This document shows positions 38,797-48,037 of a stretch of DNA of 64,000 bases, in pieces (the stretch's first letter is position 1; each line of letters starts with the position of its first letter). The translations under genes were made by a program, and so were the position numbers. The notes beneath the pieces were generated by a model. It was given only the letters and a program-made list of their open reading frames with translations, had not been told where the DNA came from and did not search any database. Source of the stretch: Aminobacter aganoensis (GTDB lineage Bacteria; Pseudomonadota; Alphaproteobacteria; Rhizobiales; Rhizobiaceae); the NCBI RefSeq assembly GCF_014206975.1, contig NZ_JACHOU010000010.1, positions 110,425 to 174,424 of the forward strand. Direction: 5' to 3'.

Positions 38797-40295
38797 CACG
38801 CGGCCTCGTAAGCTGCCTGGTAGAGATTGTAGCGCGTGCGGTCTGCGCCGGTGAGTTCGCGCCGCACCGACCCGCCGTTGAAGACGAGGATGCGGTCGGC
38901 ATTGTTGAGCAGTTCGGCGTCTTCCGAGGAATAGAGCACGATGCCCATGCCCTCTTCGGCGAGCTTGCGGATCAGCGCAAACAGGTCCGCCTTGGCCGAC
39001 AGGTCGATGCCCTTGGTCGGGTCGTCGAGCAACAGCACGTCGGGCCGGTCGATCAGCCAGCGGGCGATGACGATCTTCTGCTGGTTGCCGCCCGACAGCG
39101 AATTGATGGGATGGCTGAGCCCGCCGAACTTGGTGTGCAGCGCCTCGAGCGCCGGCTTCACCCGCGCCGCCAGCGCTGCCGGCCGGGCCAGCTTCAGCTT
39201 CTGCCGGAGATAGTGGATCGGCGTCGCGTTCTCGATGATCGGCCGCCCCTGGATGACGCCGTCGCGGCTGCGGTCGCCGGAGACATAGGCGAGGCCGCGC
39301 CGGATGGCGTTGCGCGGGTTGGAGGGCGCGAAGGCCGAGCCGCCGAGGGTGATCGTGCCGCCCGCCGCGGGATTGGCGCCGAAGATGGCGCGCAGCACCG
39401 CTGACTGGCCCTGGCCGTGCAGGCCGCCGAAGCCGAGGATCTCGCCCCGGGCGACCTCGAAGCTGACATTGGCAAAGCCCTTGCCGGAAAAATTCTCGGC
39501 CTTGAGCACGGCCGCCTTGCGGTCGGTCGCCGCTGCCGGCGGCGCGCTGGCGCCGGCGGCGAGCTCCTCCTGGCCGCCGACCATCAGCCGGATCACGGCT
39601 GCCGGGTTGGTGTCGGCGATGTTTTCGGTGCCCACCGTCTCGCCGTCGCGGATGACGGTGACGCGGTCGCCGATGGCGAAGATCTCGTCCATGCGGTGCG
39701 AGATGAAGATGATGCTGCGGCCCCCAGCCTTCAGGTCGCGCAGGATTTCGAAGAAGCGGTCGACCTGGGCCCGGTCGAGCGCCGAGGTCGGTTCGTCGAA
39801 GATGGTGATTGGCGCTTCGGTCGCCAGTGCCTTCATGATCTCGACCAGCTGGCGCTGGTCGGCGCGCAGGTTTTCCACCACCGCTTCCGCCGAAAAGCCT
39901 TCGCCGGCGACCGTGTCGAACAGCGCGATATAGCGTGCGGCGCGGGTCTCCAGCGCCTTGCGGTCGACGAAGATGCCGCCCGGCATGTCGGGCAGGCAGA
40001 TGTTTTCCGCCACCGTCCTGTGCCCGGCCAGGCTGAGCTCCTGGTAGAAGATGCCGATGCCATGCTCGCGCGCCGCATGCGGGCCGGTGATGGTCACCGG
40101 CTTGCCGTCGATCAGGATCTCGCCGCCGTCGGGCCGCACGCTGCCGGCCAGCACCTTGCACAGCGTGCTCTTGCCCGAGCCGTTGGAGCCGATCAGCACA
40201 TGCACTTCGCCGGCCTCGACCGTCAGGTCGCCGCGGCGCAAGGCCAGGGTGGCGCCGTAAGCCTTGCTTACGCCGCGCATGATGAGTTTCGACAT
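38796..40295 (-). CDS. Ribose-type sugar ABC transporter ATP-binding protein
   Basis: This 499-residue fused double ATPase is of the RbsA/MglA/XylG type. The first half has Walker A GSNGSGKST and Walker B ITIFDEPTSALD. The second has the degenerate P-loop GLHGQGQS normal for this family, then signature LSGGNQQK and VLLLDDPTKGID. It powers the two permeases. The gap to the binding protein gene holds a strong hairpin that would reduce its expression relative to that gene. Confidence 0.93.
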   Translation of the reverse strand: MSKLIMRGVSKAYGATLALRRGDLTVEAGEVHVLIGSNGSGKSTLCKVLAGSVRPDGGEILIDGKPVTITGPHAAREHGIGIFYQELSLAGHRTVAENICLPDMPGGIFVDRKALETRAARYIALFDTVAGEGFSAEAVVENLRADQRQLVEIMKALATEAPITIFDEPTSALDRAQVDRFFEILRDLKAGGRSIIFISHRMDEIFAIGDRVTVIRDGETVGTENIADTNPAAVIRLMVGGQEELAAGASAPPAAATDRKAAVLKAENFSGKGFANVSFEVARGEILGFGGLHGQGQSAVLRAIFGANPAAGGTITLGGSAFAPSNPRNAIRRGLAYVSGDRSRDGVIQGRPIIENATPIHYLRQKLKLARPAALAARVKPALEALHTKFGGLSHPINSLSGGNQQKIVIARWLIDRPDVLLLDDPTKGIDLSAKADLFALIRKLAEEGMGIVLYSSEDAELLNNADRILVFNGGSVRRELTGADRTRYNLYQAAYEAA

Positions 40296-40324
40296 GGTGG
40301 TGGCTTTCCGGTGCTTCGTCGGTC

Positions 40325-40357
40325 GGGGGACGCGCGGTTTTTCCAGGCGCGCGTCCC
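40325..40357 (-). terminator. Intraoperon hairpin after the binding protein gene
   Basis: GGGGACGCGCG and CGCGCGTCCCC arms with a T-rich loop lie in the 79-bp gap between the binding protein stop and the ATPase start. Such hairpins protect the abundant upstream mRNA and attenuate the downstream genes. Confidence 0.65.
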
Positions 40358-40374
40358 CACTGGTGGGATGAAGC

Positions 40375-41400
40375 TTACTTGAACAGCGCCTCGGCGTCAG
40401 CGATCGAAAGCTGGCTGGTGTAGGAGAAGTAGCCCGGCTTGCCGTCGAGCTCCTTGGCGACCTGCTCGACGTTCTTGCTGTCGATGAAGGGGATCGGCAG
40501 GTACATGGCGTTCTTGTACTGGCCAGCCGTTGCCGGCTCCTTCAGTTCCTTGCCTTCAAGCATCAGCACGGCGACGTTGAGCGCCGAAGCCATGACGCCG
40601 GGAGGGTTGACCGAAGCGCCCGAGTTCAGCTTGTCCTTGACCCACAGGTCGATGAAGTCCTTGCGGATCTCGCCGGTGGCGGCGATCGACGACTGCTTGT
40701 TGGCGTCGATGATCGACTTCCAGGCACCCGCCGCCATGCCGTCCTGCACCCAGACGCCGTTGATGTCGGGGTTGGTGGCGAGCAGGTTCTGCATGGCCTG
40801 CTGGCCCTGCGCCTGGTCCCAGTTGGCGTTCACTTCGTTGACGATCTTGATGTCGGGATACTGGCCGAACACTTCCTTGTAGCCGGCGACTCGCATCTCG
40901 TTGGCGGGATGGCCGGCGACGCCGTTGATGGCGACGACGTTGCCCTTGCCGCCGAGCGTTTCGGCGAGCCACTTGGCGCCTGCCGCGCCCCATGCCTTCT
41001 GGTCGATGCCGACATAGGTGGCGTCGGGCGACGACACTTCGGCGTCGGTCGAGATCACCAGGATGCCGGCTTCCTTGGCCTGGGCAAACACCGGATCGAA
41101 CGCCGTCGGGCTGTTCGGGTTGATGATGATGGCGTTGACGCCTTCGCTGATGAAGTTACGGACGTGTGCGATCTGGCCGGGCACGTCGACATTGGCGCTC
41201 TGCACCACGACCTCGACATTGACGCCCTTTTCCTTCCAGGCCGCAGCCGCTGCCTGTGCCTGTTCGATCATCTGGGTCCGCCACTCCGAGCCGACCCAGC
41301 CATTGGACAGGCCGATCTTGTAGTCGGCCGCCTGGGTCGAGAACGCCGACACGGCCAGTGCCGCGACGGTGGTGAGCGCCAGTGCTGCAAATTTCTTCAT
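40375..41400 (-). CDS. Periplasmic sugar-binding protein (ribose type)
   Basis: This 341-residue type I periplasmic binding protein has a signal peptide (MKKFAALALTTVAALAVSAFS, cleavage near AQAA/ADYKI). The mature start DYKIGLSNGWVGSEWRTQM and the IIINPNSPTAFDPVFAQAKEAG region match the RbsB/LacI-like sugar-binding fold. The start ATG at 41400 is preceded by GGGAGGA. It is the first gene of the operon. The ligand is not evident: a pentose, a hexose or a polyol are all possible. Confidence 0.92.
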   Translation of the reverse strand: MKKFAALALTTVAALAVSAFSTQAADYKIGLSNGWVGSEWRTQMIEQAQAAAAAWKEKGVNVEVVVQSANVDVPGQIAHVRNFISEGVNAIIINPNSPTAFDPVFAQAKEAGILVISTDAEVSSPDATYVGIDQKAWGAAGAKWLAETLGGKGNVVAINGVAGHPANEMRVAGYKEVFGQYPDIKIVNEVNANWDQAQGQQAMQNLLATNPDINGVWVQDGMAAGAWKSIIDANKQSSIAATGEIRKDFIDLWVKDKLNSGASVNPPGVMASALNVAVLMLEGKELKEPATAGQYKNAMYLPIPFIDSKNVEQVAKELDGKPGYFSYTSQLSIADAEALFK

Positions 41401-41849
41401 GAATTCCTCCCGGTGCAAAAACTGCTGCAGCAGATGATAGCCAGAAAATGTAATCGATTTCAATCGCCATTTTTCAAGGGTTTGCGGAGCATTCGTTTGC
41501 CTCAAAATGAGGTCTCCGCGGCAGGCTTTCAGGGTGAACCTTTCCGGGCGTCGGCGCGACCAAAGTCCAGACGCCGCGTGGTGCGGTGTCACGAAAGGAA
41601 AACCCAATGACCACAGACACCAGGTGTTGCGGGTCACCGCGGGCACCCGGAGCACGGCGCGACCACCGCCTCAGGGAGAGGGTGGACGCGCTGGGCTTCG
41701 GGCTTGTTCCATTGACCCTGGGTAAGCCCCGGCGTATCGTCGCGCCGAGGGACAATAGCAGGACTGCAAGGGAGGAAAGTGCCGGGTATCAGCGCTTCGC
41801 TCTCGCATGCGCTCCAGCACCTTCTTCCACACAACTCGGGAGAGGTGTC
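41401..41849. other. Divergent intergenic region between the sugar operon and the secreted-protein pair
   Basis: It holds the LacI operator (41449-41462) close to the binding protein gene. The rest has open plus-strand codons upstream of the secreted protein, but with no ribosome-binding site or protein-like composition. No other feature is seen. Confidence 0.5.
41449..41462 (-). promoter_or_regulatory. LacI-family operator
   Basis: On the minus strand it reads TGAAATCGATTACA, a near-symmetrical site with the central CG typical of LacI/GalR-family operators. It lies 49 bp upstream of the binding protein start. The LacI repressor encoded in the same operon is the natural ligand. Confidence 0.75.
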
Positions 41850-43835
41850 ATGCCGTGCTTTCGTGGTGGTTCCGGCGCGCCTGCGCGTCCATCAGAACCG
41901 TCTGGCACCCGCCTGAGAGCACTCGCGCTGAACGCCGGCATGACGGCGCTGGCGCTTGCCGCCAATCTCTGGCTGGTGCCGCCGGCCGGCGCCCAGGAAA
42001 CCCGGATCATCAACCCCGGATCGATGGCGGTTACCGGCTTTTCAGGCACCGTCATTCCCGGCTTCGAGGAAGGGCTGCCGCCCGGCGTCGACCCTGTCGA
42101 CGAAACCTTCATCGACACCGAGCGCGCGACCTTGCGCGTTTTCGACGTTTCGGCCCTCGGCGGACCGCCGACCGGCCAGATCGTCAACACGCCGCAGCCT
42201 TTCGAGGTTCTGGCCGGCCAGATCGGCCAGGTATTTGCGCTGACCTATGACGACGGCGTCCGCGACGGCACCCTGTCCGGCGTGCCCGACCTCTATGCGG
42301 GCGCGACCTCGCTGCACGGCATCCGCATCGTCACGCCCGATGCCGACGACGACGGGCGTCCCGAGCGCCAGCGCCGCGGCATCGCCGGCGCCACCTTCAT
42401 GGCCGGCCAGTTCGGCGAGGAGAATGGCGGCGGACCCGGCACCATCTGGCGCATCGATGGCATGTCGGGCGCCGTCAGCAAATTCGCCGACATCGGCACC
42501 AACAGCGGACCCGGCATCGGCGACGTCGCCTTCGACAAGGTCCATCGCCAGTTCTTCGCCTCCGACCTCGACACCGGCCTGATCCACCGCATCGATGCCT
42601 CGGGCGCCGTGCTCGACAGCTTCGACCACGGCGTCACGGGTCGCCCTGTCCGCGGGCTGGCGCCGACGGCCGACGACGGCGCGGTGATGGACATCGCCGG
42701 TGCCGCCTTCGACAGCGAGGACCCCGGCACCTGGGGCTACACCCAGGACGAACGCCGTGTCTGGGGCATAGCCTTCCACGGCGGCCGTGTCTACTACGCG
42801 GTCGGCGACAAGGCCGAGATCTGGTCGGTCGGCATCGCCCGCGACGGCAAGTTCGCCGGCGACCCGCGCTGGGAGCTGACGGTCGAGGCCGAGGAAGACC
42901 TGCCGGTCACCGACATCGCCTTCGACAGCAGGGGTTTCATGTATCTGGCCCAGCGCGGCGACATCGAGAACCGTTACGACTACAGCCAGTTTGCCGATAC
43001 GGGCGATGGCGAGGTCATCCGCTACTGGCGCGAAAGCCCCGACGATCCGGCCACCGAAAGCATCTGGGTGCCGGCGCCGCAGGAATATGCCGTCGGCTTC
43101 CCGGAAGGCAATCGCCAGTCGGCCGGCGGCATCGACCTGCAATATGGCTATGACGCGCAGGGCTTCATCAACCCCAACGCCTGCACCGACACCATCGTCA
43201 AGACTGGCGACAAGCTGCGCGACAATCCGGCCCTGGCCGACCAGCTTGCCGCTGGCGGTCCGCTCGCCGTCCACGGCGTGCAGATCACCTCAGCCGCGCT
43301 TGTGAAGCCGGCCAACGTTCCGCCTTTTGGCTCGTGGTTCGCCGATTTCGACAGCTTCTTCGAGGATCCCGAGGTCGAGGGCCAAGTCGGCGACGTCGAG
43401 GTCTGGCGTCCGTGCGAGGGCCGCGCCGGCTATTACGAGCAGATCCCCTATCCGGGCGACTATCCGACGCCGCTGTGGCCGCCGGCCTTCCCGCCGCCCG
43501 GCAACATCCCGCCCTGCCTCGACCTCGAGGCGGTCGAGTATTTCTGTACCCCGGCCGGGCTCGAGGCCGATCTTTATGTCCGTGACGTTGCAGGCATCGG
43601 CGGCGATTCCGTCAAGGCCGATTCCAGGACGCCGGGCGTTGGCATCACACCGCTGCAGCAGAGCAAGCCGGCAGGCGCGCCGTTCACCATCGGGGTGACC
43701 GGCCACTTCCCCGGTGACACCGTCAATGTCGGCCTGTGCTTCTACAAGCAGTCCGACGCCGACAAGGGCGGCTACTACCCTTGCTGCAAGGTGGTGGTGC
43801 CGCTCGAAACGCCCGCCGCAAGCTGCGAACCGTGA
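41850..43835 (+). CDS. Secreted protein of unknown function, beta-propeller-like
   Basis: This 661-residue protein is not recognised as a named family. A hydrophobic export segment (NAGMTALALAANLWLVPPAGAQ, about 29-50) ends in an AQ/E cleavage site. The middle has propeller-like repeats (DVAFDKVHRQFFASDLDTG, DIAFDSRGFMYLAQRGD). The last 110 residues are Cys-containing (CLDLE...YFC...CCKVVV) and resemble a module in the next protein. The start ATG at 41850 has GGGAGAGG upstream and avoids an 88-codon extension. The next gene begins 11 bp after the stop, so they form an operon. A surface or periplasmic binding role is possible but unproven. Confidence 0.75.
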   Translation: MPCFRGGSGAPARPSEPSGTRLRALALNAGMTALALAANLWLVPPAGAQETRIINPGSMAVTGFSGTVIPGFEEGLPPGVDPVDETFIDTERATLRVFDVSALGGPPTGQIVNTPQPFEVLAGQIGQVFALTYDDGVRDGTLSGVPDLYAGATSLHGIRIVTPDADDDGRPERQRRGIAGATFMAGQFGEENGGGPGTIWRIDGMSGAVSKFADIGTNSGPGIGDVAFDKVHRQFFASDLDTGLIHRIDASGAVLDSFDHGVTGRPVRGLAPTADDGAVMDIAGAAFDSEDPGTWGYTQDERRVWGIAFHGGRVYYAVGDKAEIWSVGIARDGKFAGDPRWELTVEAEEDLPVTDIAFDSRGFMYLAQRGDIENRYDYSQFADTGDGEVIRYWRESPDDPATESIWVPAPQEYAVGFPEGNRQSAGGIDLQYGYDAQGFINPNACTDTIVKTGDKLRDNPALADQLAAGGPLAVHGVQITSAALVKPANVPPFGSWFADFDSFFEDPEVEGQVGDVEVWRPCEGRAGYYEQIPYPGDYPTPLWPPAFPPPGNIPPCLDLEAVEYFCTPAGLEADLYVRDVAGIGGDSVKADSRTPGVGITPLQQSKPAGAPFTIGVTGHFPGDTVNVGLCFYKQSDADKGGYYPCCKVVVPLETPAASCEP

Positions 43836-43846
43836 GGGAGGGAGAG

Positions 43847-46800
43847 ATGAACATCCACGCTCCCGTCCCGCGCCACAGCAAGGCAACCGTCATGGAGACG
43901 ATCATGAAACCCCTGTCATTTGCCAGGCGCGGCGCGCGCTGGCTGGTGGCGGCAGGGATCGCGCTCGCCGCCATGCCCCTGTCGCCGGCAGCCGCCCAGC
44001 CGTTGCCCGAAATCGTGCCCGAACTGAGGCTCGACCGCGTCCTGCCGCATCCCGGACATGACGACGTCGTGCCGTTCTTCACCAAGAAGGGTGTCCAGCG
44101 CAATTGCGACTATGTCGTCTACAATCTGCGCTTCGGTGCCCGTGGCAATCCGGAAAAGTTCTTCGATCCGGCCTTCGCCAACGGCCTCAAGACCTTACGG
44201 ATGGATTTCCGCGACCAGGTTGCCGCCGGCCTGACCATCGTCAACGTCCAGGCTTCCGGCGACGGCACCGATGCCGTCGGCGGTCCGCTGCCGGCAGCCG
44301 CCATCGGCACGACGACCAACCCCAACGACACGGCGACCATTGCCGATTTCCGTCTGTCGGCGACCGATCTCGATGGGGTTGGCGCACCCAACGAACGCTA
44401 CATCGACATGCGCATCACCGCCCTGATCGACCACGCCGCCTTCCCGGCGCCCGCGGTCATAGACAACCAGGGCTTCGTCAAGCTGTCGGCCGGCCCCGGC
44501 TCGATCGAGATCCCCTCGCACGATCCGGCCAAGCCCGACGACGGCGATTTCCGCACCGGCGAGAAGACCCAGATCCGCATCGACGTCACCGACTGCGAGC
44601 CGCCTCCGCCGCCTCAGGGCGACAAGGAGGCATGCTTCAAGGTCGAGACCGGCGATGTCGACTGCGTGCCCGGTGGCGGCGCCTACATCTACAACATGCC
44701 TGTCGGACCCGAGATGGCCGGCCGCTGGGTGCAACTGCGCACCACCACGCCCGGCATCACCATCGATCCGCAGATGCAACTCGTCCCGCCCGGCGGCGGC
44801 GTGCTGCACTGGGAGATCGAGGGCGCGGGCCCGGGCGATGCCGTGCATCTGATCGTCACCGGCATCGAGACCTATGCCGGCCCGGAAGAAGGCGTCGGCC
44901 TGTGCTGCACCCAGACGGTCGACATCGTCATTCCGCCCGATCTCAGGTGCCCGCCCGAGAAACAGCCCGACATCAAGGTCGAGAAGCGCGCCGACGTCGC
45001 CCGCTGCACGGTGCTTGGCGGCTGCAACTTCACCATCCGCGTCACCAATGTCGGCGACGGCCCCTACAACGGCAAGATCGTGCTCGACGAGGTGACCTTG
45101 CCCGGCAACGCGACGATCGATTCCGGGCCCAACGCGCCCTGGACCTGCCTGCCGGCAACCAGCCCGATGAGCTGTGAGTATCCCGCGACAACGCTCGATC
45201 CCGGCGAGTCGGTCGATCTCAAGATCGGCTTCAAGCCCGGGCCCGGCTGGGAGGCACGCTTCATCCGCAACTGCGCCGAATACGACTACACGGCGAGCGG
45301 TAAGCCCGAGGTGTTCGGCCGCACCGACAACGACAAGGCCTGCGCCACCATCCCGATCTGCAGGCGCGGCGATCCCGATTGCCGTCCGCCGGTGGAAAAG
45401 AAGGTCGACCTGCGCATCACCAAGGACCCGCGTTCGGTTTCCTGCAGCGCCGACGGCGTCTGCAGCTTCCTGATCCGCGTCTACAACAACGGCACGGAAA
45501 ACTATGTCGGCCCGCTGACCGTGATCGACGACTATCCCACGGGAGCACCGGCGTCCTCGACCTTCGGCCCGACCCCGCCCTGGGCCTGTGGTCCTGCCGG
45601 TCCCGGCCAGTTCCGCTGCGACCATCCCGGCGTGGCACTCGTGCCGGGTGCCTCGGTACCGCTTTCCGTGGTCGCCATCGTGCCGGCGGACTACCAGTCC
45701 GACACGATCCGCAACTGCGGCGAGGTGGGGGCGATCCCGGGTGAGAACGTGCTCACCAACAACAAGGCCTGCGCCACGATGCGCATCCCGCATCCGGGGC
45801 GTCCGCGGCTGACGGTTGCCAAGACCGGCGACCGGCAGTGCGAGGCCGGCCAGCCCTGCACCTTCGAGATCACCATCACCAACAGCGGGACCGGCCCCTT
45901 CAACGGCTCGGTCCGAATTGGCGACGCCATCGGGGTGGATGGGCTCGGCCGGCTGGACGGCGTTGCGATCAGCTCGATCGAACCGCCCTTCGGCTGCACT
46001 CCCGAGCCGGCGACGCTGCCGCTGTCCTGCGTCACCAACATCAGCCTCGGCGCCGGCGAAAGCCGCGTGCACAAGGTGACGGTGGTGATCCCGGACGATG
46101 GCCGCCTCGCCAATCTCCCGAAGCCCGCACCGGCCCAGAACTGCGTCGCCGTGCTTCCGCCCGACACGCCGGTTCGCGGGCTTGACCTGGCCGGCGGAAC
46201 GGCGGTTCCGGGCGGCCTTGGCGGCAGTCCCTATGCCTGCCACCGCTTCCTGATCGACCACGAGGACAAGCCGCAATGCTCGGAAGGCCTGGTGCTGAAT
46301 CAGGCAGGGCGCTGCGTCTGCCCCGAAGGCACGACGTTCCGCAACGGCCAGTGCGTGGCCGATAGCGGCACGGTGACGCCGGTTCCGCCGGTCAAGCCGC
46401 AATGCCGCCTGCTGCCGGGGCAGGTCCGCACCGAGGACGGGCGCTGCATCTGCCCGCGCGGCACGGAACTGTCGAACGGCAAGTGCGTGCGGCCGGAACA
46501 GCCGCCGGTGCGTCAGTGCAAGCTGCTTCCGGGGCAGATCAGGACGCAGGACGGACGCTGCATCTGTCCGCGTGGCACCGAGCTGAGGAACGGCCGCTGC
46601 GTCAAGGACCAGCCGCCGGTGCGCCAGTGCAAGCTGCTGCCCGGCCAGATCCGGACCCAGGACGGGCGTTGCATCTGCCCGCGCGGGACGCAGCTGGTCC
46701 GCGGCGCATGCCGCAAGGCGCAGGTCGAGTGCCCGGCAGGGACCAACCTCGTCCGCGGCCGCTGCGTGCCCGACCGCCAGGACACCGTCTGCCGTCGTGG

Positions 46801-46996
46801 CGAGGTGCTGGTCAACGGCCAGTGCATGACCATCGAGCGTGAATGCCCGCGCGGCACGGTCGGGCAGTATCCGAACTGCCGCCCGCGCCAGCGTCCGACG
46901 TTCGAGATCATGCCGATCAACCCGGATGTGTTCCGTGGCCTGATCCCGCAGAGGCAGCCTCAGCGGCCAAGCAACAACAACATCATTCCGCAGTGA
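43847..46996 (+). CDS. Large secreted protein with DUF11-like repeats and Cys-rich tail
   Basis: This is a 1049-residue protein. The signal segment is ARWLVAAGIALAAMPLSPAAAQ (residues about 29-51). A unique domain follows, then a Cys-containing module (about 262-360) similar to the end of the preceding protein. Next come three DUF11/Ig-like repeats of about 120 residues, each opening like DIKVEKRADVARC, LRITKDPRSVSC or LTVAKTGDRQC. From about 810 on there are tandem cysteine-rich units (LLPGQIRTQDGRCICPRGTEL), an EGF-like pattern rare in bacteria. It ends with Pro/Gln/Asn-rich residues. No sortase or membrane anchor is visible. The start ATG at 43847 follows GAGGGAGGGAG. A cell-surface or matrix role is inferred from architecture only. 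Confidence 0.75.
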   Translation: MNIHAPVPRHSKATVMETIMKPLSFARRGARWLVAAGIALAAMPLSPAAAQPLPEIVPELRLDRVLPHPGHDDVVPFFTKKGVQRNCDYVVYNLRFGARGNPEKFFDPAFANGLKTLRMDFRDQVAAGLTIVNVQASGDGTDAVGGPLPAAAIGTTTNPNDTATIADFRLSATDLDGVGAPNERYIDMRITALIDHAAFPAPAVIDNQGFVKLSAGPGSIEIPSHDPAKPDDGDFRTGEKTQIRIDVTDCEPPPPPQGDKEACFKVETGDVDCVPGGGAYIYNMPVGPEMAGRWVQLRTTTPGITIDPQMQLVPPGGGVLHWEIEGAGPGDAVHLIVTGIETYAGPEEGVGLCCTQTVDIVIPPDLRCPPEKQPDIKVEKRADVARCTVLGGCNFTIRVTNVGDGPYNGKIVLDEVTLPGNATIDSGPNAPWTCLPATSPMSCEYPATTLDPGESVDLKIGFKPGPGWEARFIRNCAEYDYTASGKPEVFGRTDNDKACATIPICRRGDPDCRPPVEKKVDLRITKDPRSVSCSADGVCSFLIRVYNNGTENYVGPLTVIDDYPTGAPASSTFGPTPPWACGPAGPGQFRCDHPGVALVPGASVPLSVVAIVPADYQSDTIRNCGEVGAIPGENVLTNNKACATMRIPHPGRPRLTVAKTGDRQCEAGQPCTFEITITNSGTGPFNGSVRIGDAIGVDGLGRLDGVAISSIEPPFGCTPEPATLPLSCVTNISLGAGESRVHKVTVVIPDDGRLANLPKPAPAQNCVAVLPPDTPVRGLDLAGGTAVPGGLGGSPYACHRFLIDHEDKPQCSEGLVLNQAGRCVCPEGTTFRNGQCVADSGTVTPVPPVKPQCRLLPGQVRTEDGRCICPRGTELSNGKCVRPEQPPVRQCKLLPGQIRTQDGRCICPRGTELRNGRCVKDQPPVRQCKLLPGQIRTQDGRCICPRGTQLVRGACRKAQVECPAGTNLVRGRCVPDRQDTVCRRGEVLVNGQCMTIERECPRGTVGQYPNCRPRQRPTFEIMPINPDVFRGLIPQRQPQRPSNNNIIPQ
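46405..46725 (+). repeat. Tandem repeat in coding sequence, about 111-114 bp units
   Basis: Three consecutive units start near 46405, 46519 and 46630. They encode C(K/R)LLPGQ(I/V)RT(Q/E)DGRCICPRGT(E/Q)L plus a short linker with QPPVR. The flanking units (around 46273 and after 46725) are more diverged. The DNA copies differ mainly at synonymous positions, so the array is not a very recent duplication. Confidence 0.8.
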
Positions 46997-47014
46997 TCGG
47001 AGCGAACGCGATGG

Positions 47015-47050
47015 AACCCCGCCGGCCTCGCCGGCGGGGTTCTGCTTTTT
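47015..47050 (+). terminator. Rho-independent terminator after the secreted-protein operon
   Basis: AACCCCGCCGGC and GCCGGCGGGGTT arms around a short loop are followed by CTGCTTTTTC. They start 18 bases after the stop codon. Confidence 0.85.
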
Positions 47051-47152
47051 CAGGATAAGCGGCGATGTGACGGAATTCTCGGCTCGACAAGGGCGGCGGC
47101 TGATATTAGGCAGTCCGGAAAACCGGCTCTGCCCCTTTCGAAAGGCCTGAAC

Positions 47153-47827
47153 GTGAGCAACAAGACCCTGATCGCGCCGTCGGTGCTGTCGTCCGACTTC
47201 TCCAAGCTCGGCGACGAGGTCGAGGCCATCGTCGCCGCCGGCGCCGACTGGATCCATCTCGACGTCATGGACGGCCATTTCGTCCCCAACATCACCTTCG
47301 GCCCGCCCGTCATCAAGGCGATCCGCGACCGCACCGACAAGGTGTTCGATTGCCACCTGATGATCCAGCCTGCCGATCCGTATCTGGCGGCCTTTGCGGA
47401 CGCCGGCTGTGACATCATCACCGTGCATGCCGAGGCCGGCCCGCATCTCGACCGCTCGTTGCAGACGATCCGCAATCTCGGCAAGAAGGCCGGCGTGTCG
47501 CTCAACCCGTCGACGCCGGAATCGGTGATCGAATACGTGCTCGACCGGCTCGACCTGGTGCTGCTGATGACGGTCAACCCGGGCTTCGGCGGCCAGGCCT
47601 TCATCCCGGCCGTCATCGACAAGGTCAAGCGCGTCAAGGCGATGATCGGCAACCGCCCGATCGACATCGAGATCGACGGTGGCGTGACCCCCGAGACCGC
47701 GCCGCTGGTCACCGCGGCAGGTGCCAATGTGCTGGTCGCCGGCAACGCCGTGTTCAAGGGCGGGCCGTCGGCCTATGCCGCGAACATCGAGGCGATCCGG
47801 GTTGCCGCGGACAAGGCTGCGATCTAG
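47153..47827 (+). CDS. rpe: Ribulose-phosphate 3-epimerase
   Basis: This 224-residue TIM barrel interconverts ribulose 5-phosphate and xylulose 5-phosphate in the pentose phosphate pathway. Signature segments are [17 protein letters not shown] (metal-binding His and Asp) and [15 protein letters not shown] (second Asp region and phosphate binding), then [14 protein letters not shown]. The start is a GTG at 47153. It is monocistronic, between a terminator and palindromic repeats. Confidence 0.95.
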   Translation: MSNKTLIAPSVLSSDFSKLGDEVEAIVAAGADWIHLDVMDGHFVPNITFGPPVIKAIRDRTDKVFDCHLMIQPADPYLAAFADAGCDIITVHAEAGPHLDRSLQTIRNLGKKAGVSLNPSTPESVIEYVLDRLDLVLLMTVNPGFGGQAFIPAVIDKVKRVKAMIGNRPIDIEIDGGVTPETAPLVTAAGANVLVAGNAVFKGGPSAYAANIEAIRVAADKAAI

Positions 47828-47834
47828 AGAATTT

Positions 47835-48018
47835 GCCCCTCACCCTTACCCTCTCCCCGTGAAGAACGGGGAGAGGGGGCGTCAACGTAGCCGCTTGTCC
47901 CTTCTCCCCGTCATTACGGGGAGAAGGTGCCGGCAGGCGGATGAGGGGCGGCTCCAACGCTGGATCAGGTCGGCTTCCTCGCCCCCACCCGGTGGGGAGA
48001 GGTGGCACGGCGAAGGGG
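47835..48018. repeat. Three palindromic repeats between rpe and nagA
   Basis: CCCTCTCCCCGT...ACGGGGAGAGGG is at 47849-47878. CTTCTCCCCGTCATTACGGG followed by GAGAAGGTGCCGGCAGGCGG is at 47899-47948. A shorter CCCCCACCCGGTGGGG form is at about 47981-47998. They fill the convergent gap and probably end both transcripts. Confidence 0.65.
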
Positions 48019-48037
48019 CTTCTCCCCACTCCCTGTC

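Noticed and set aside
46405..46725. CRISPR-like array
   Set aside because: The repeats are coding, about 111-114 bp apart with no unique spacers, and belong to a cysteine-rich protein tail.
44195..47446. A 1083-codon open frame antisense to the large secreted protein
   Set aside because: It crosses a terminator and the start of rpe and has shadow-type composition. The plus-strand gene has a signal peptide, a ribosome-binding site and recognisable repeats.
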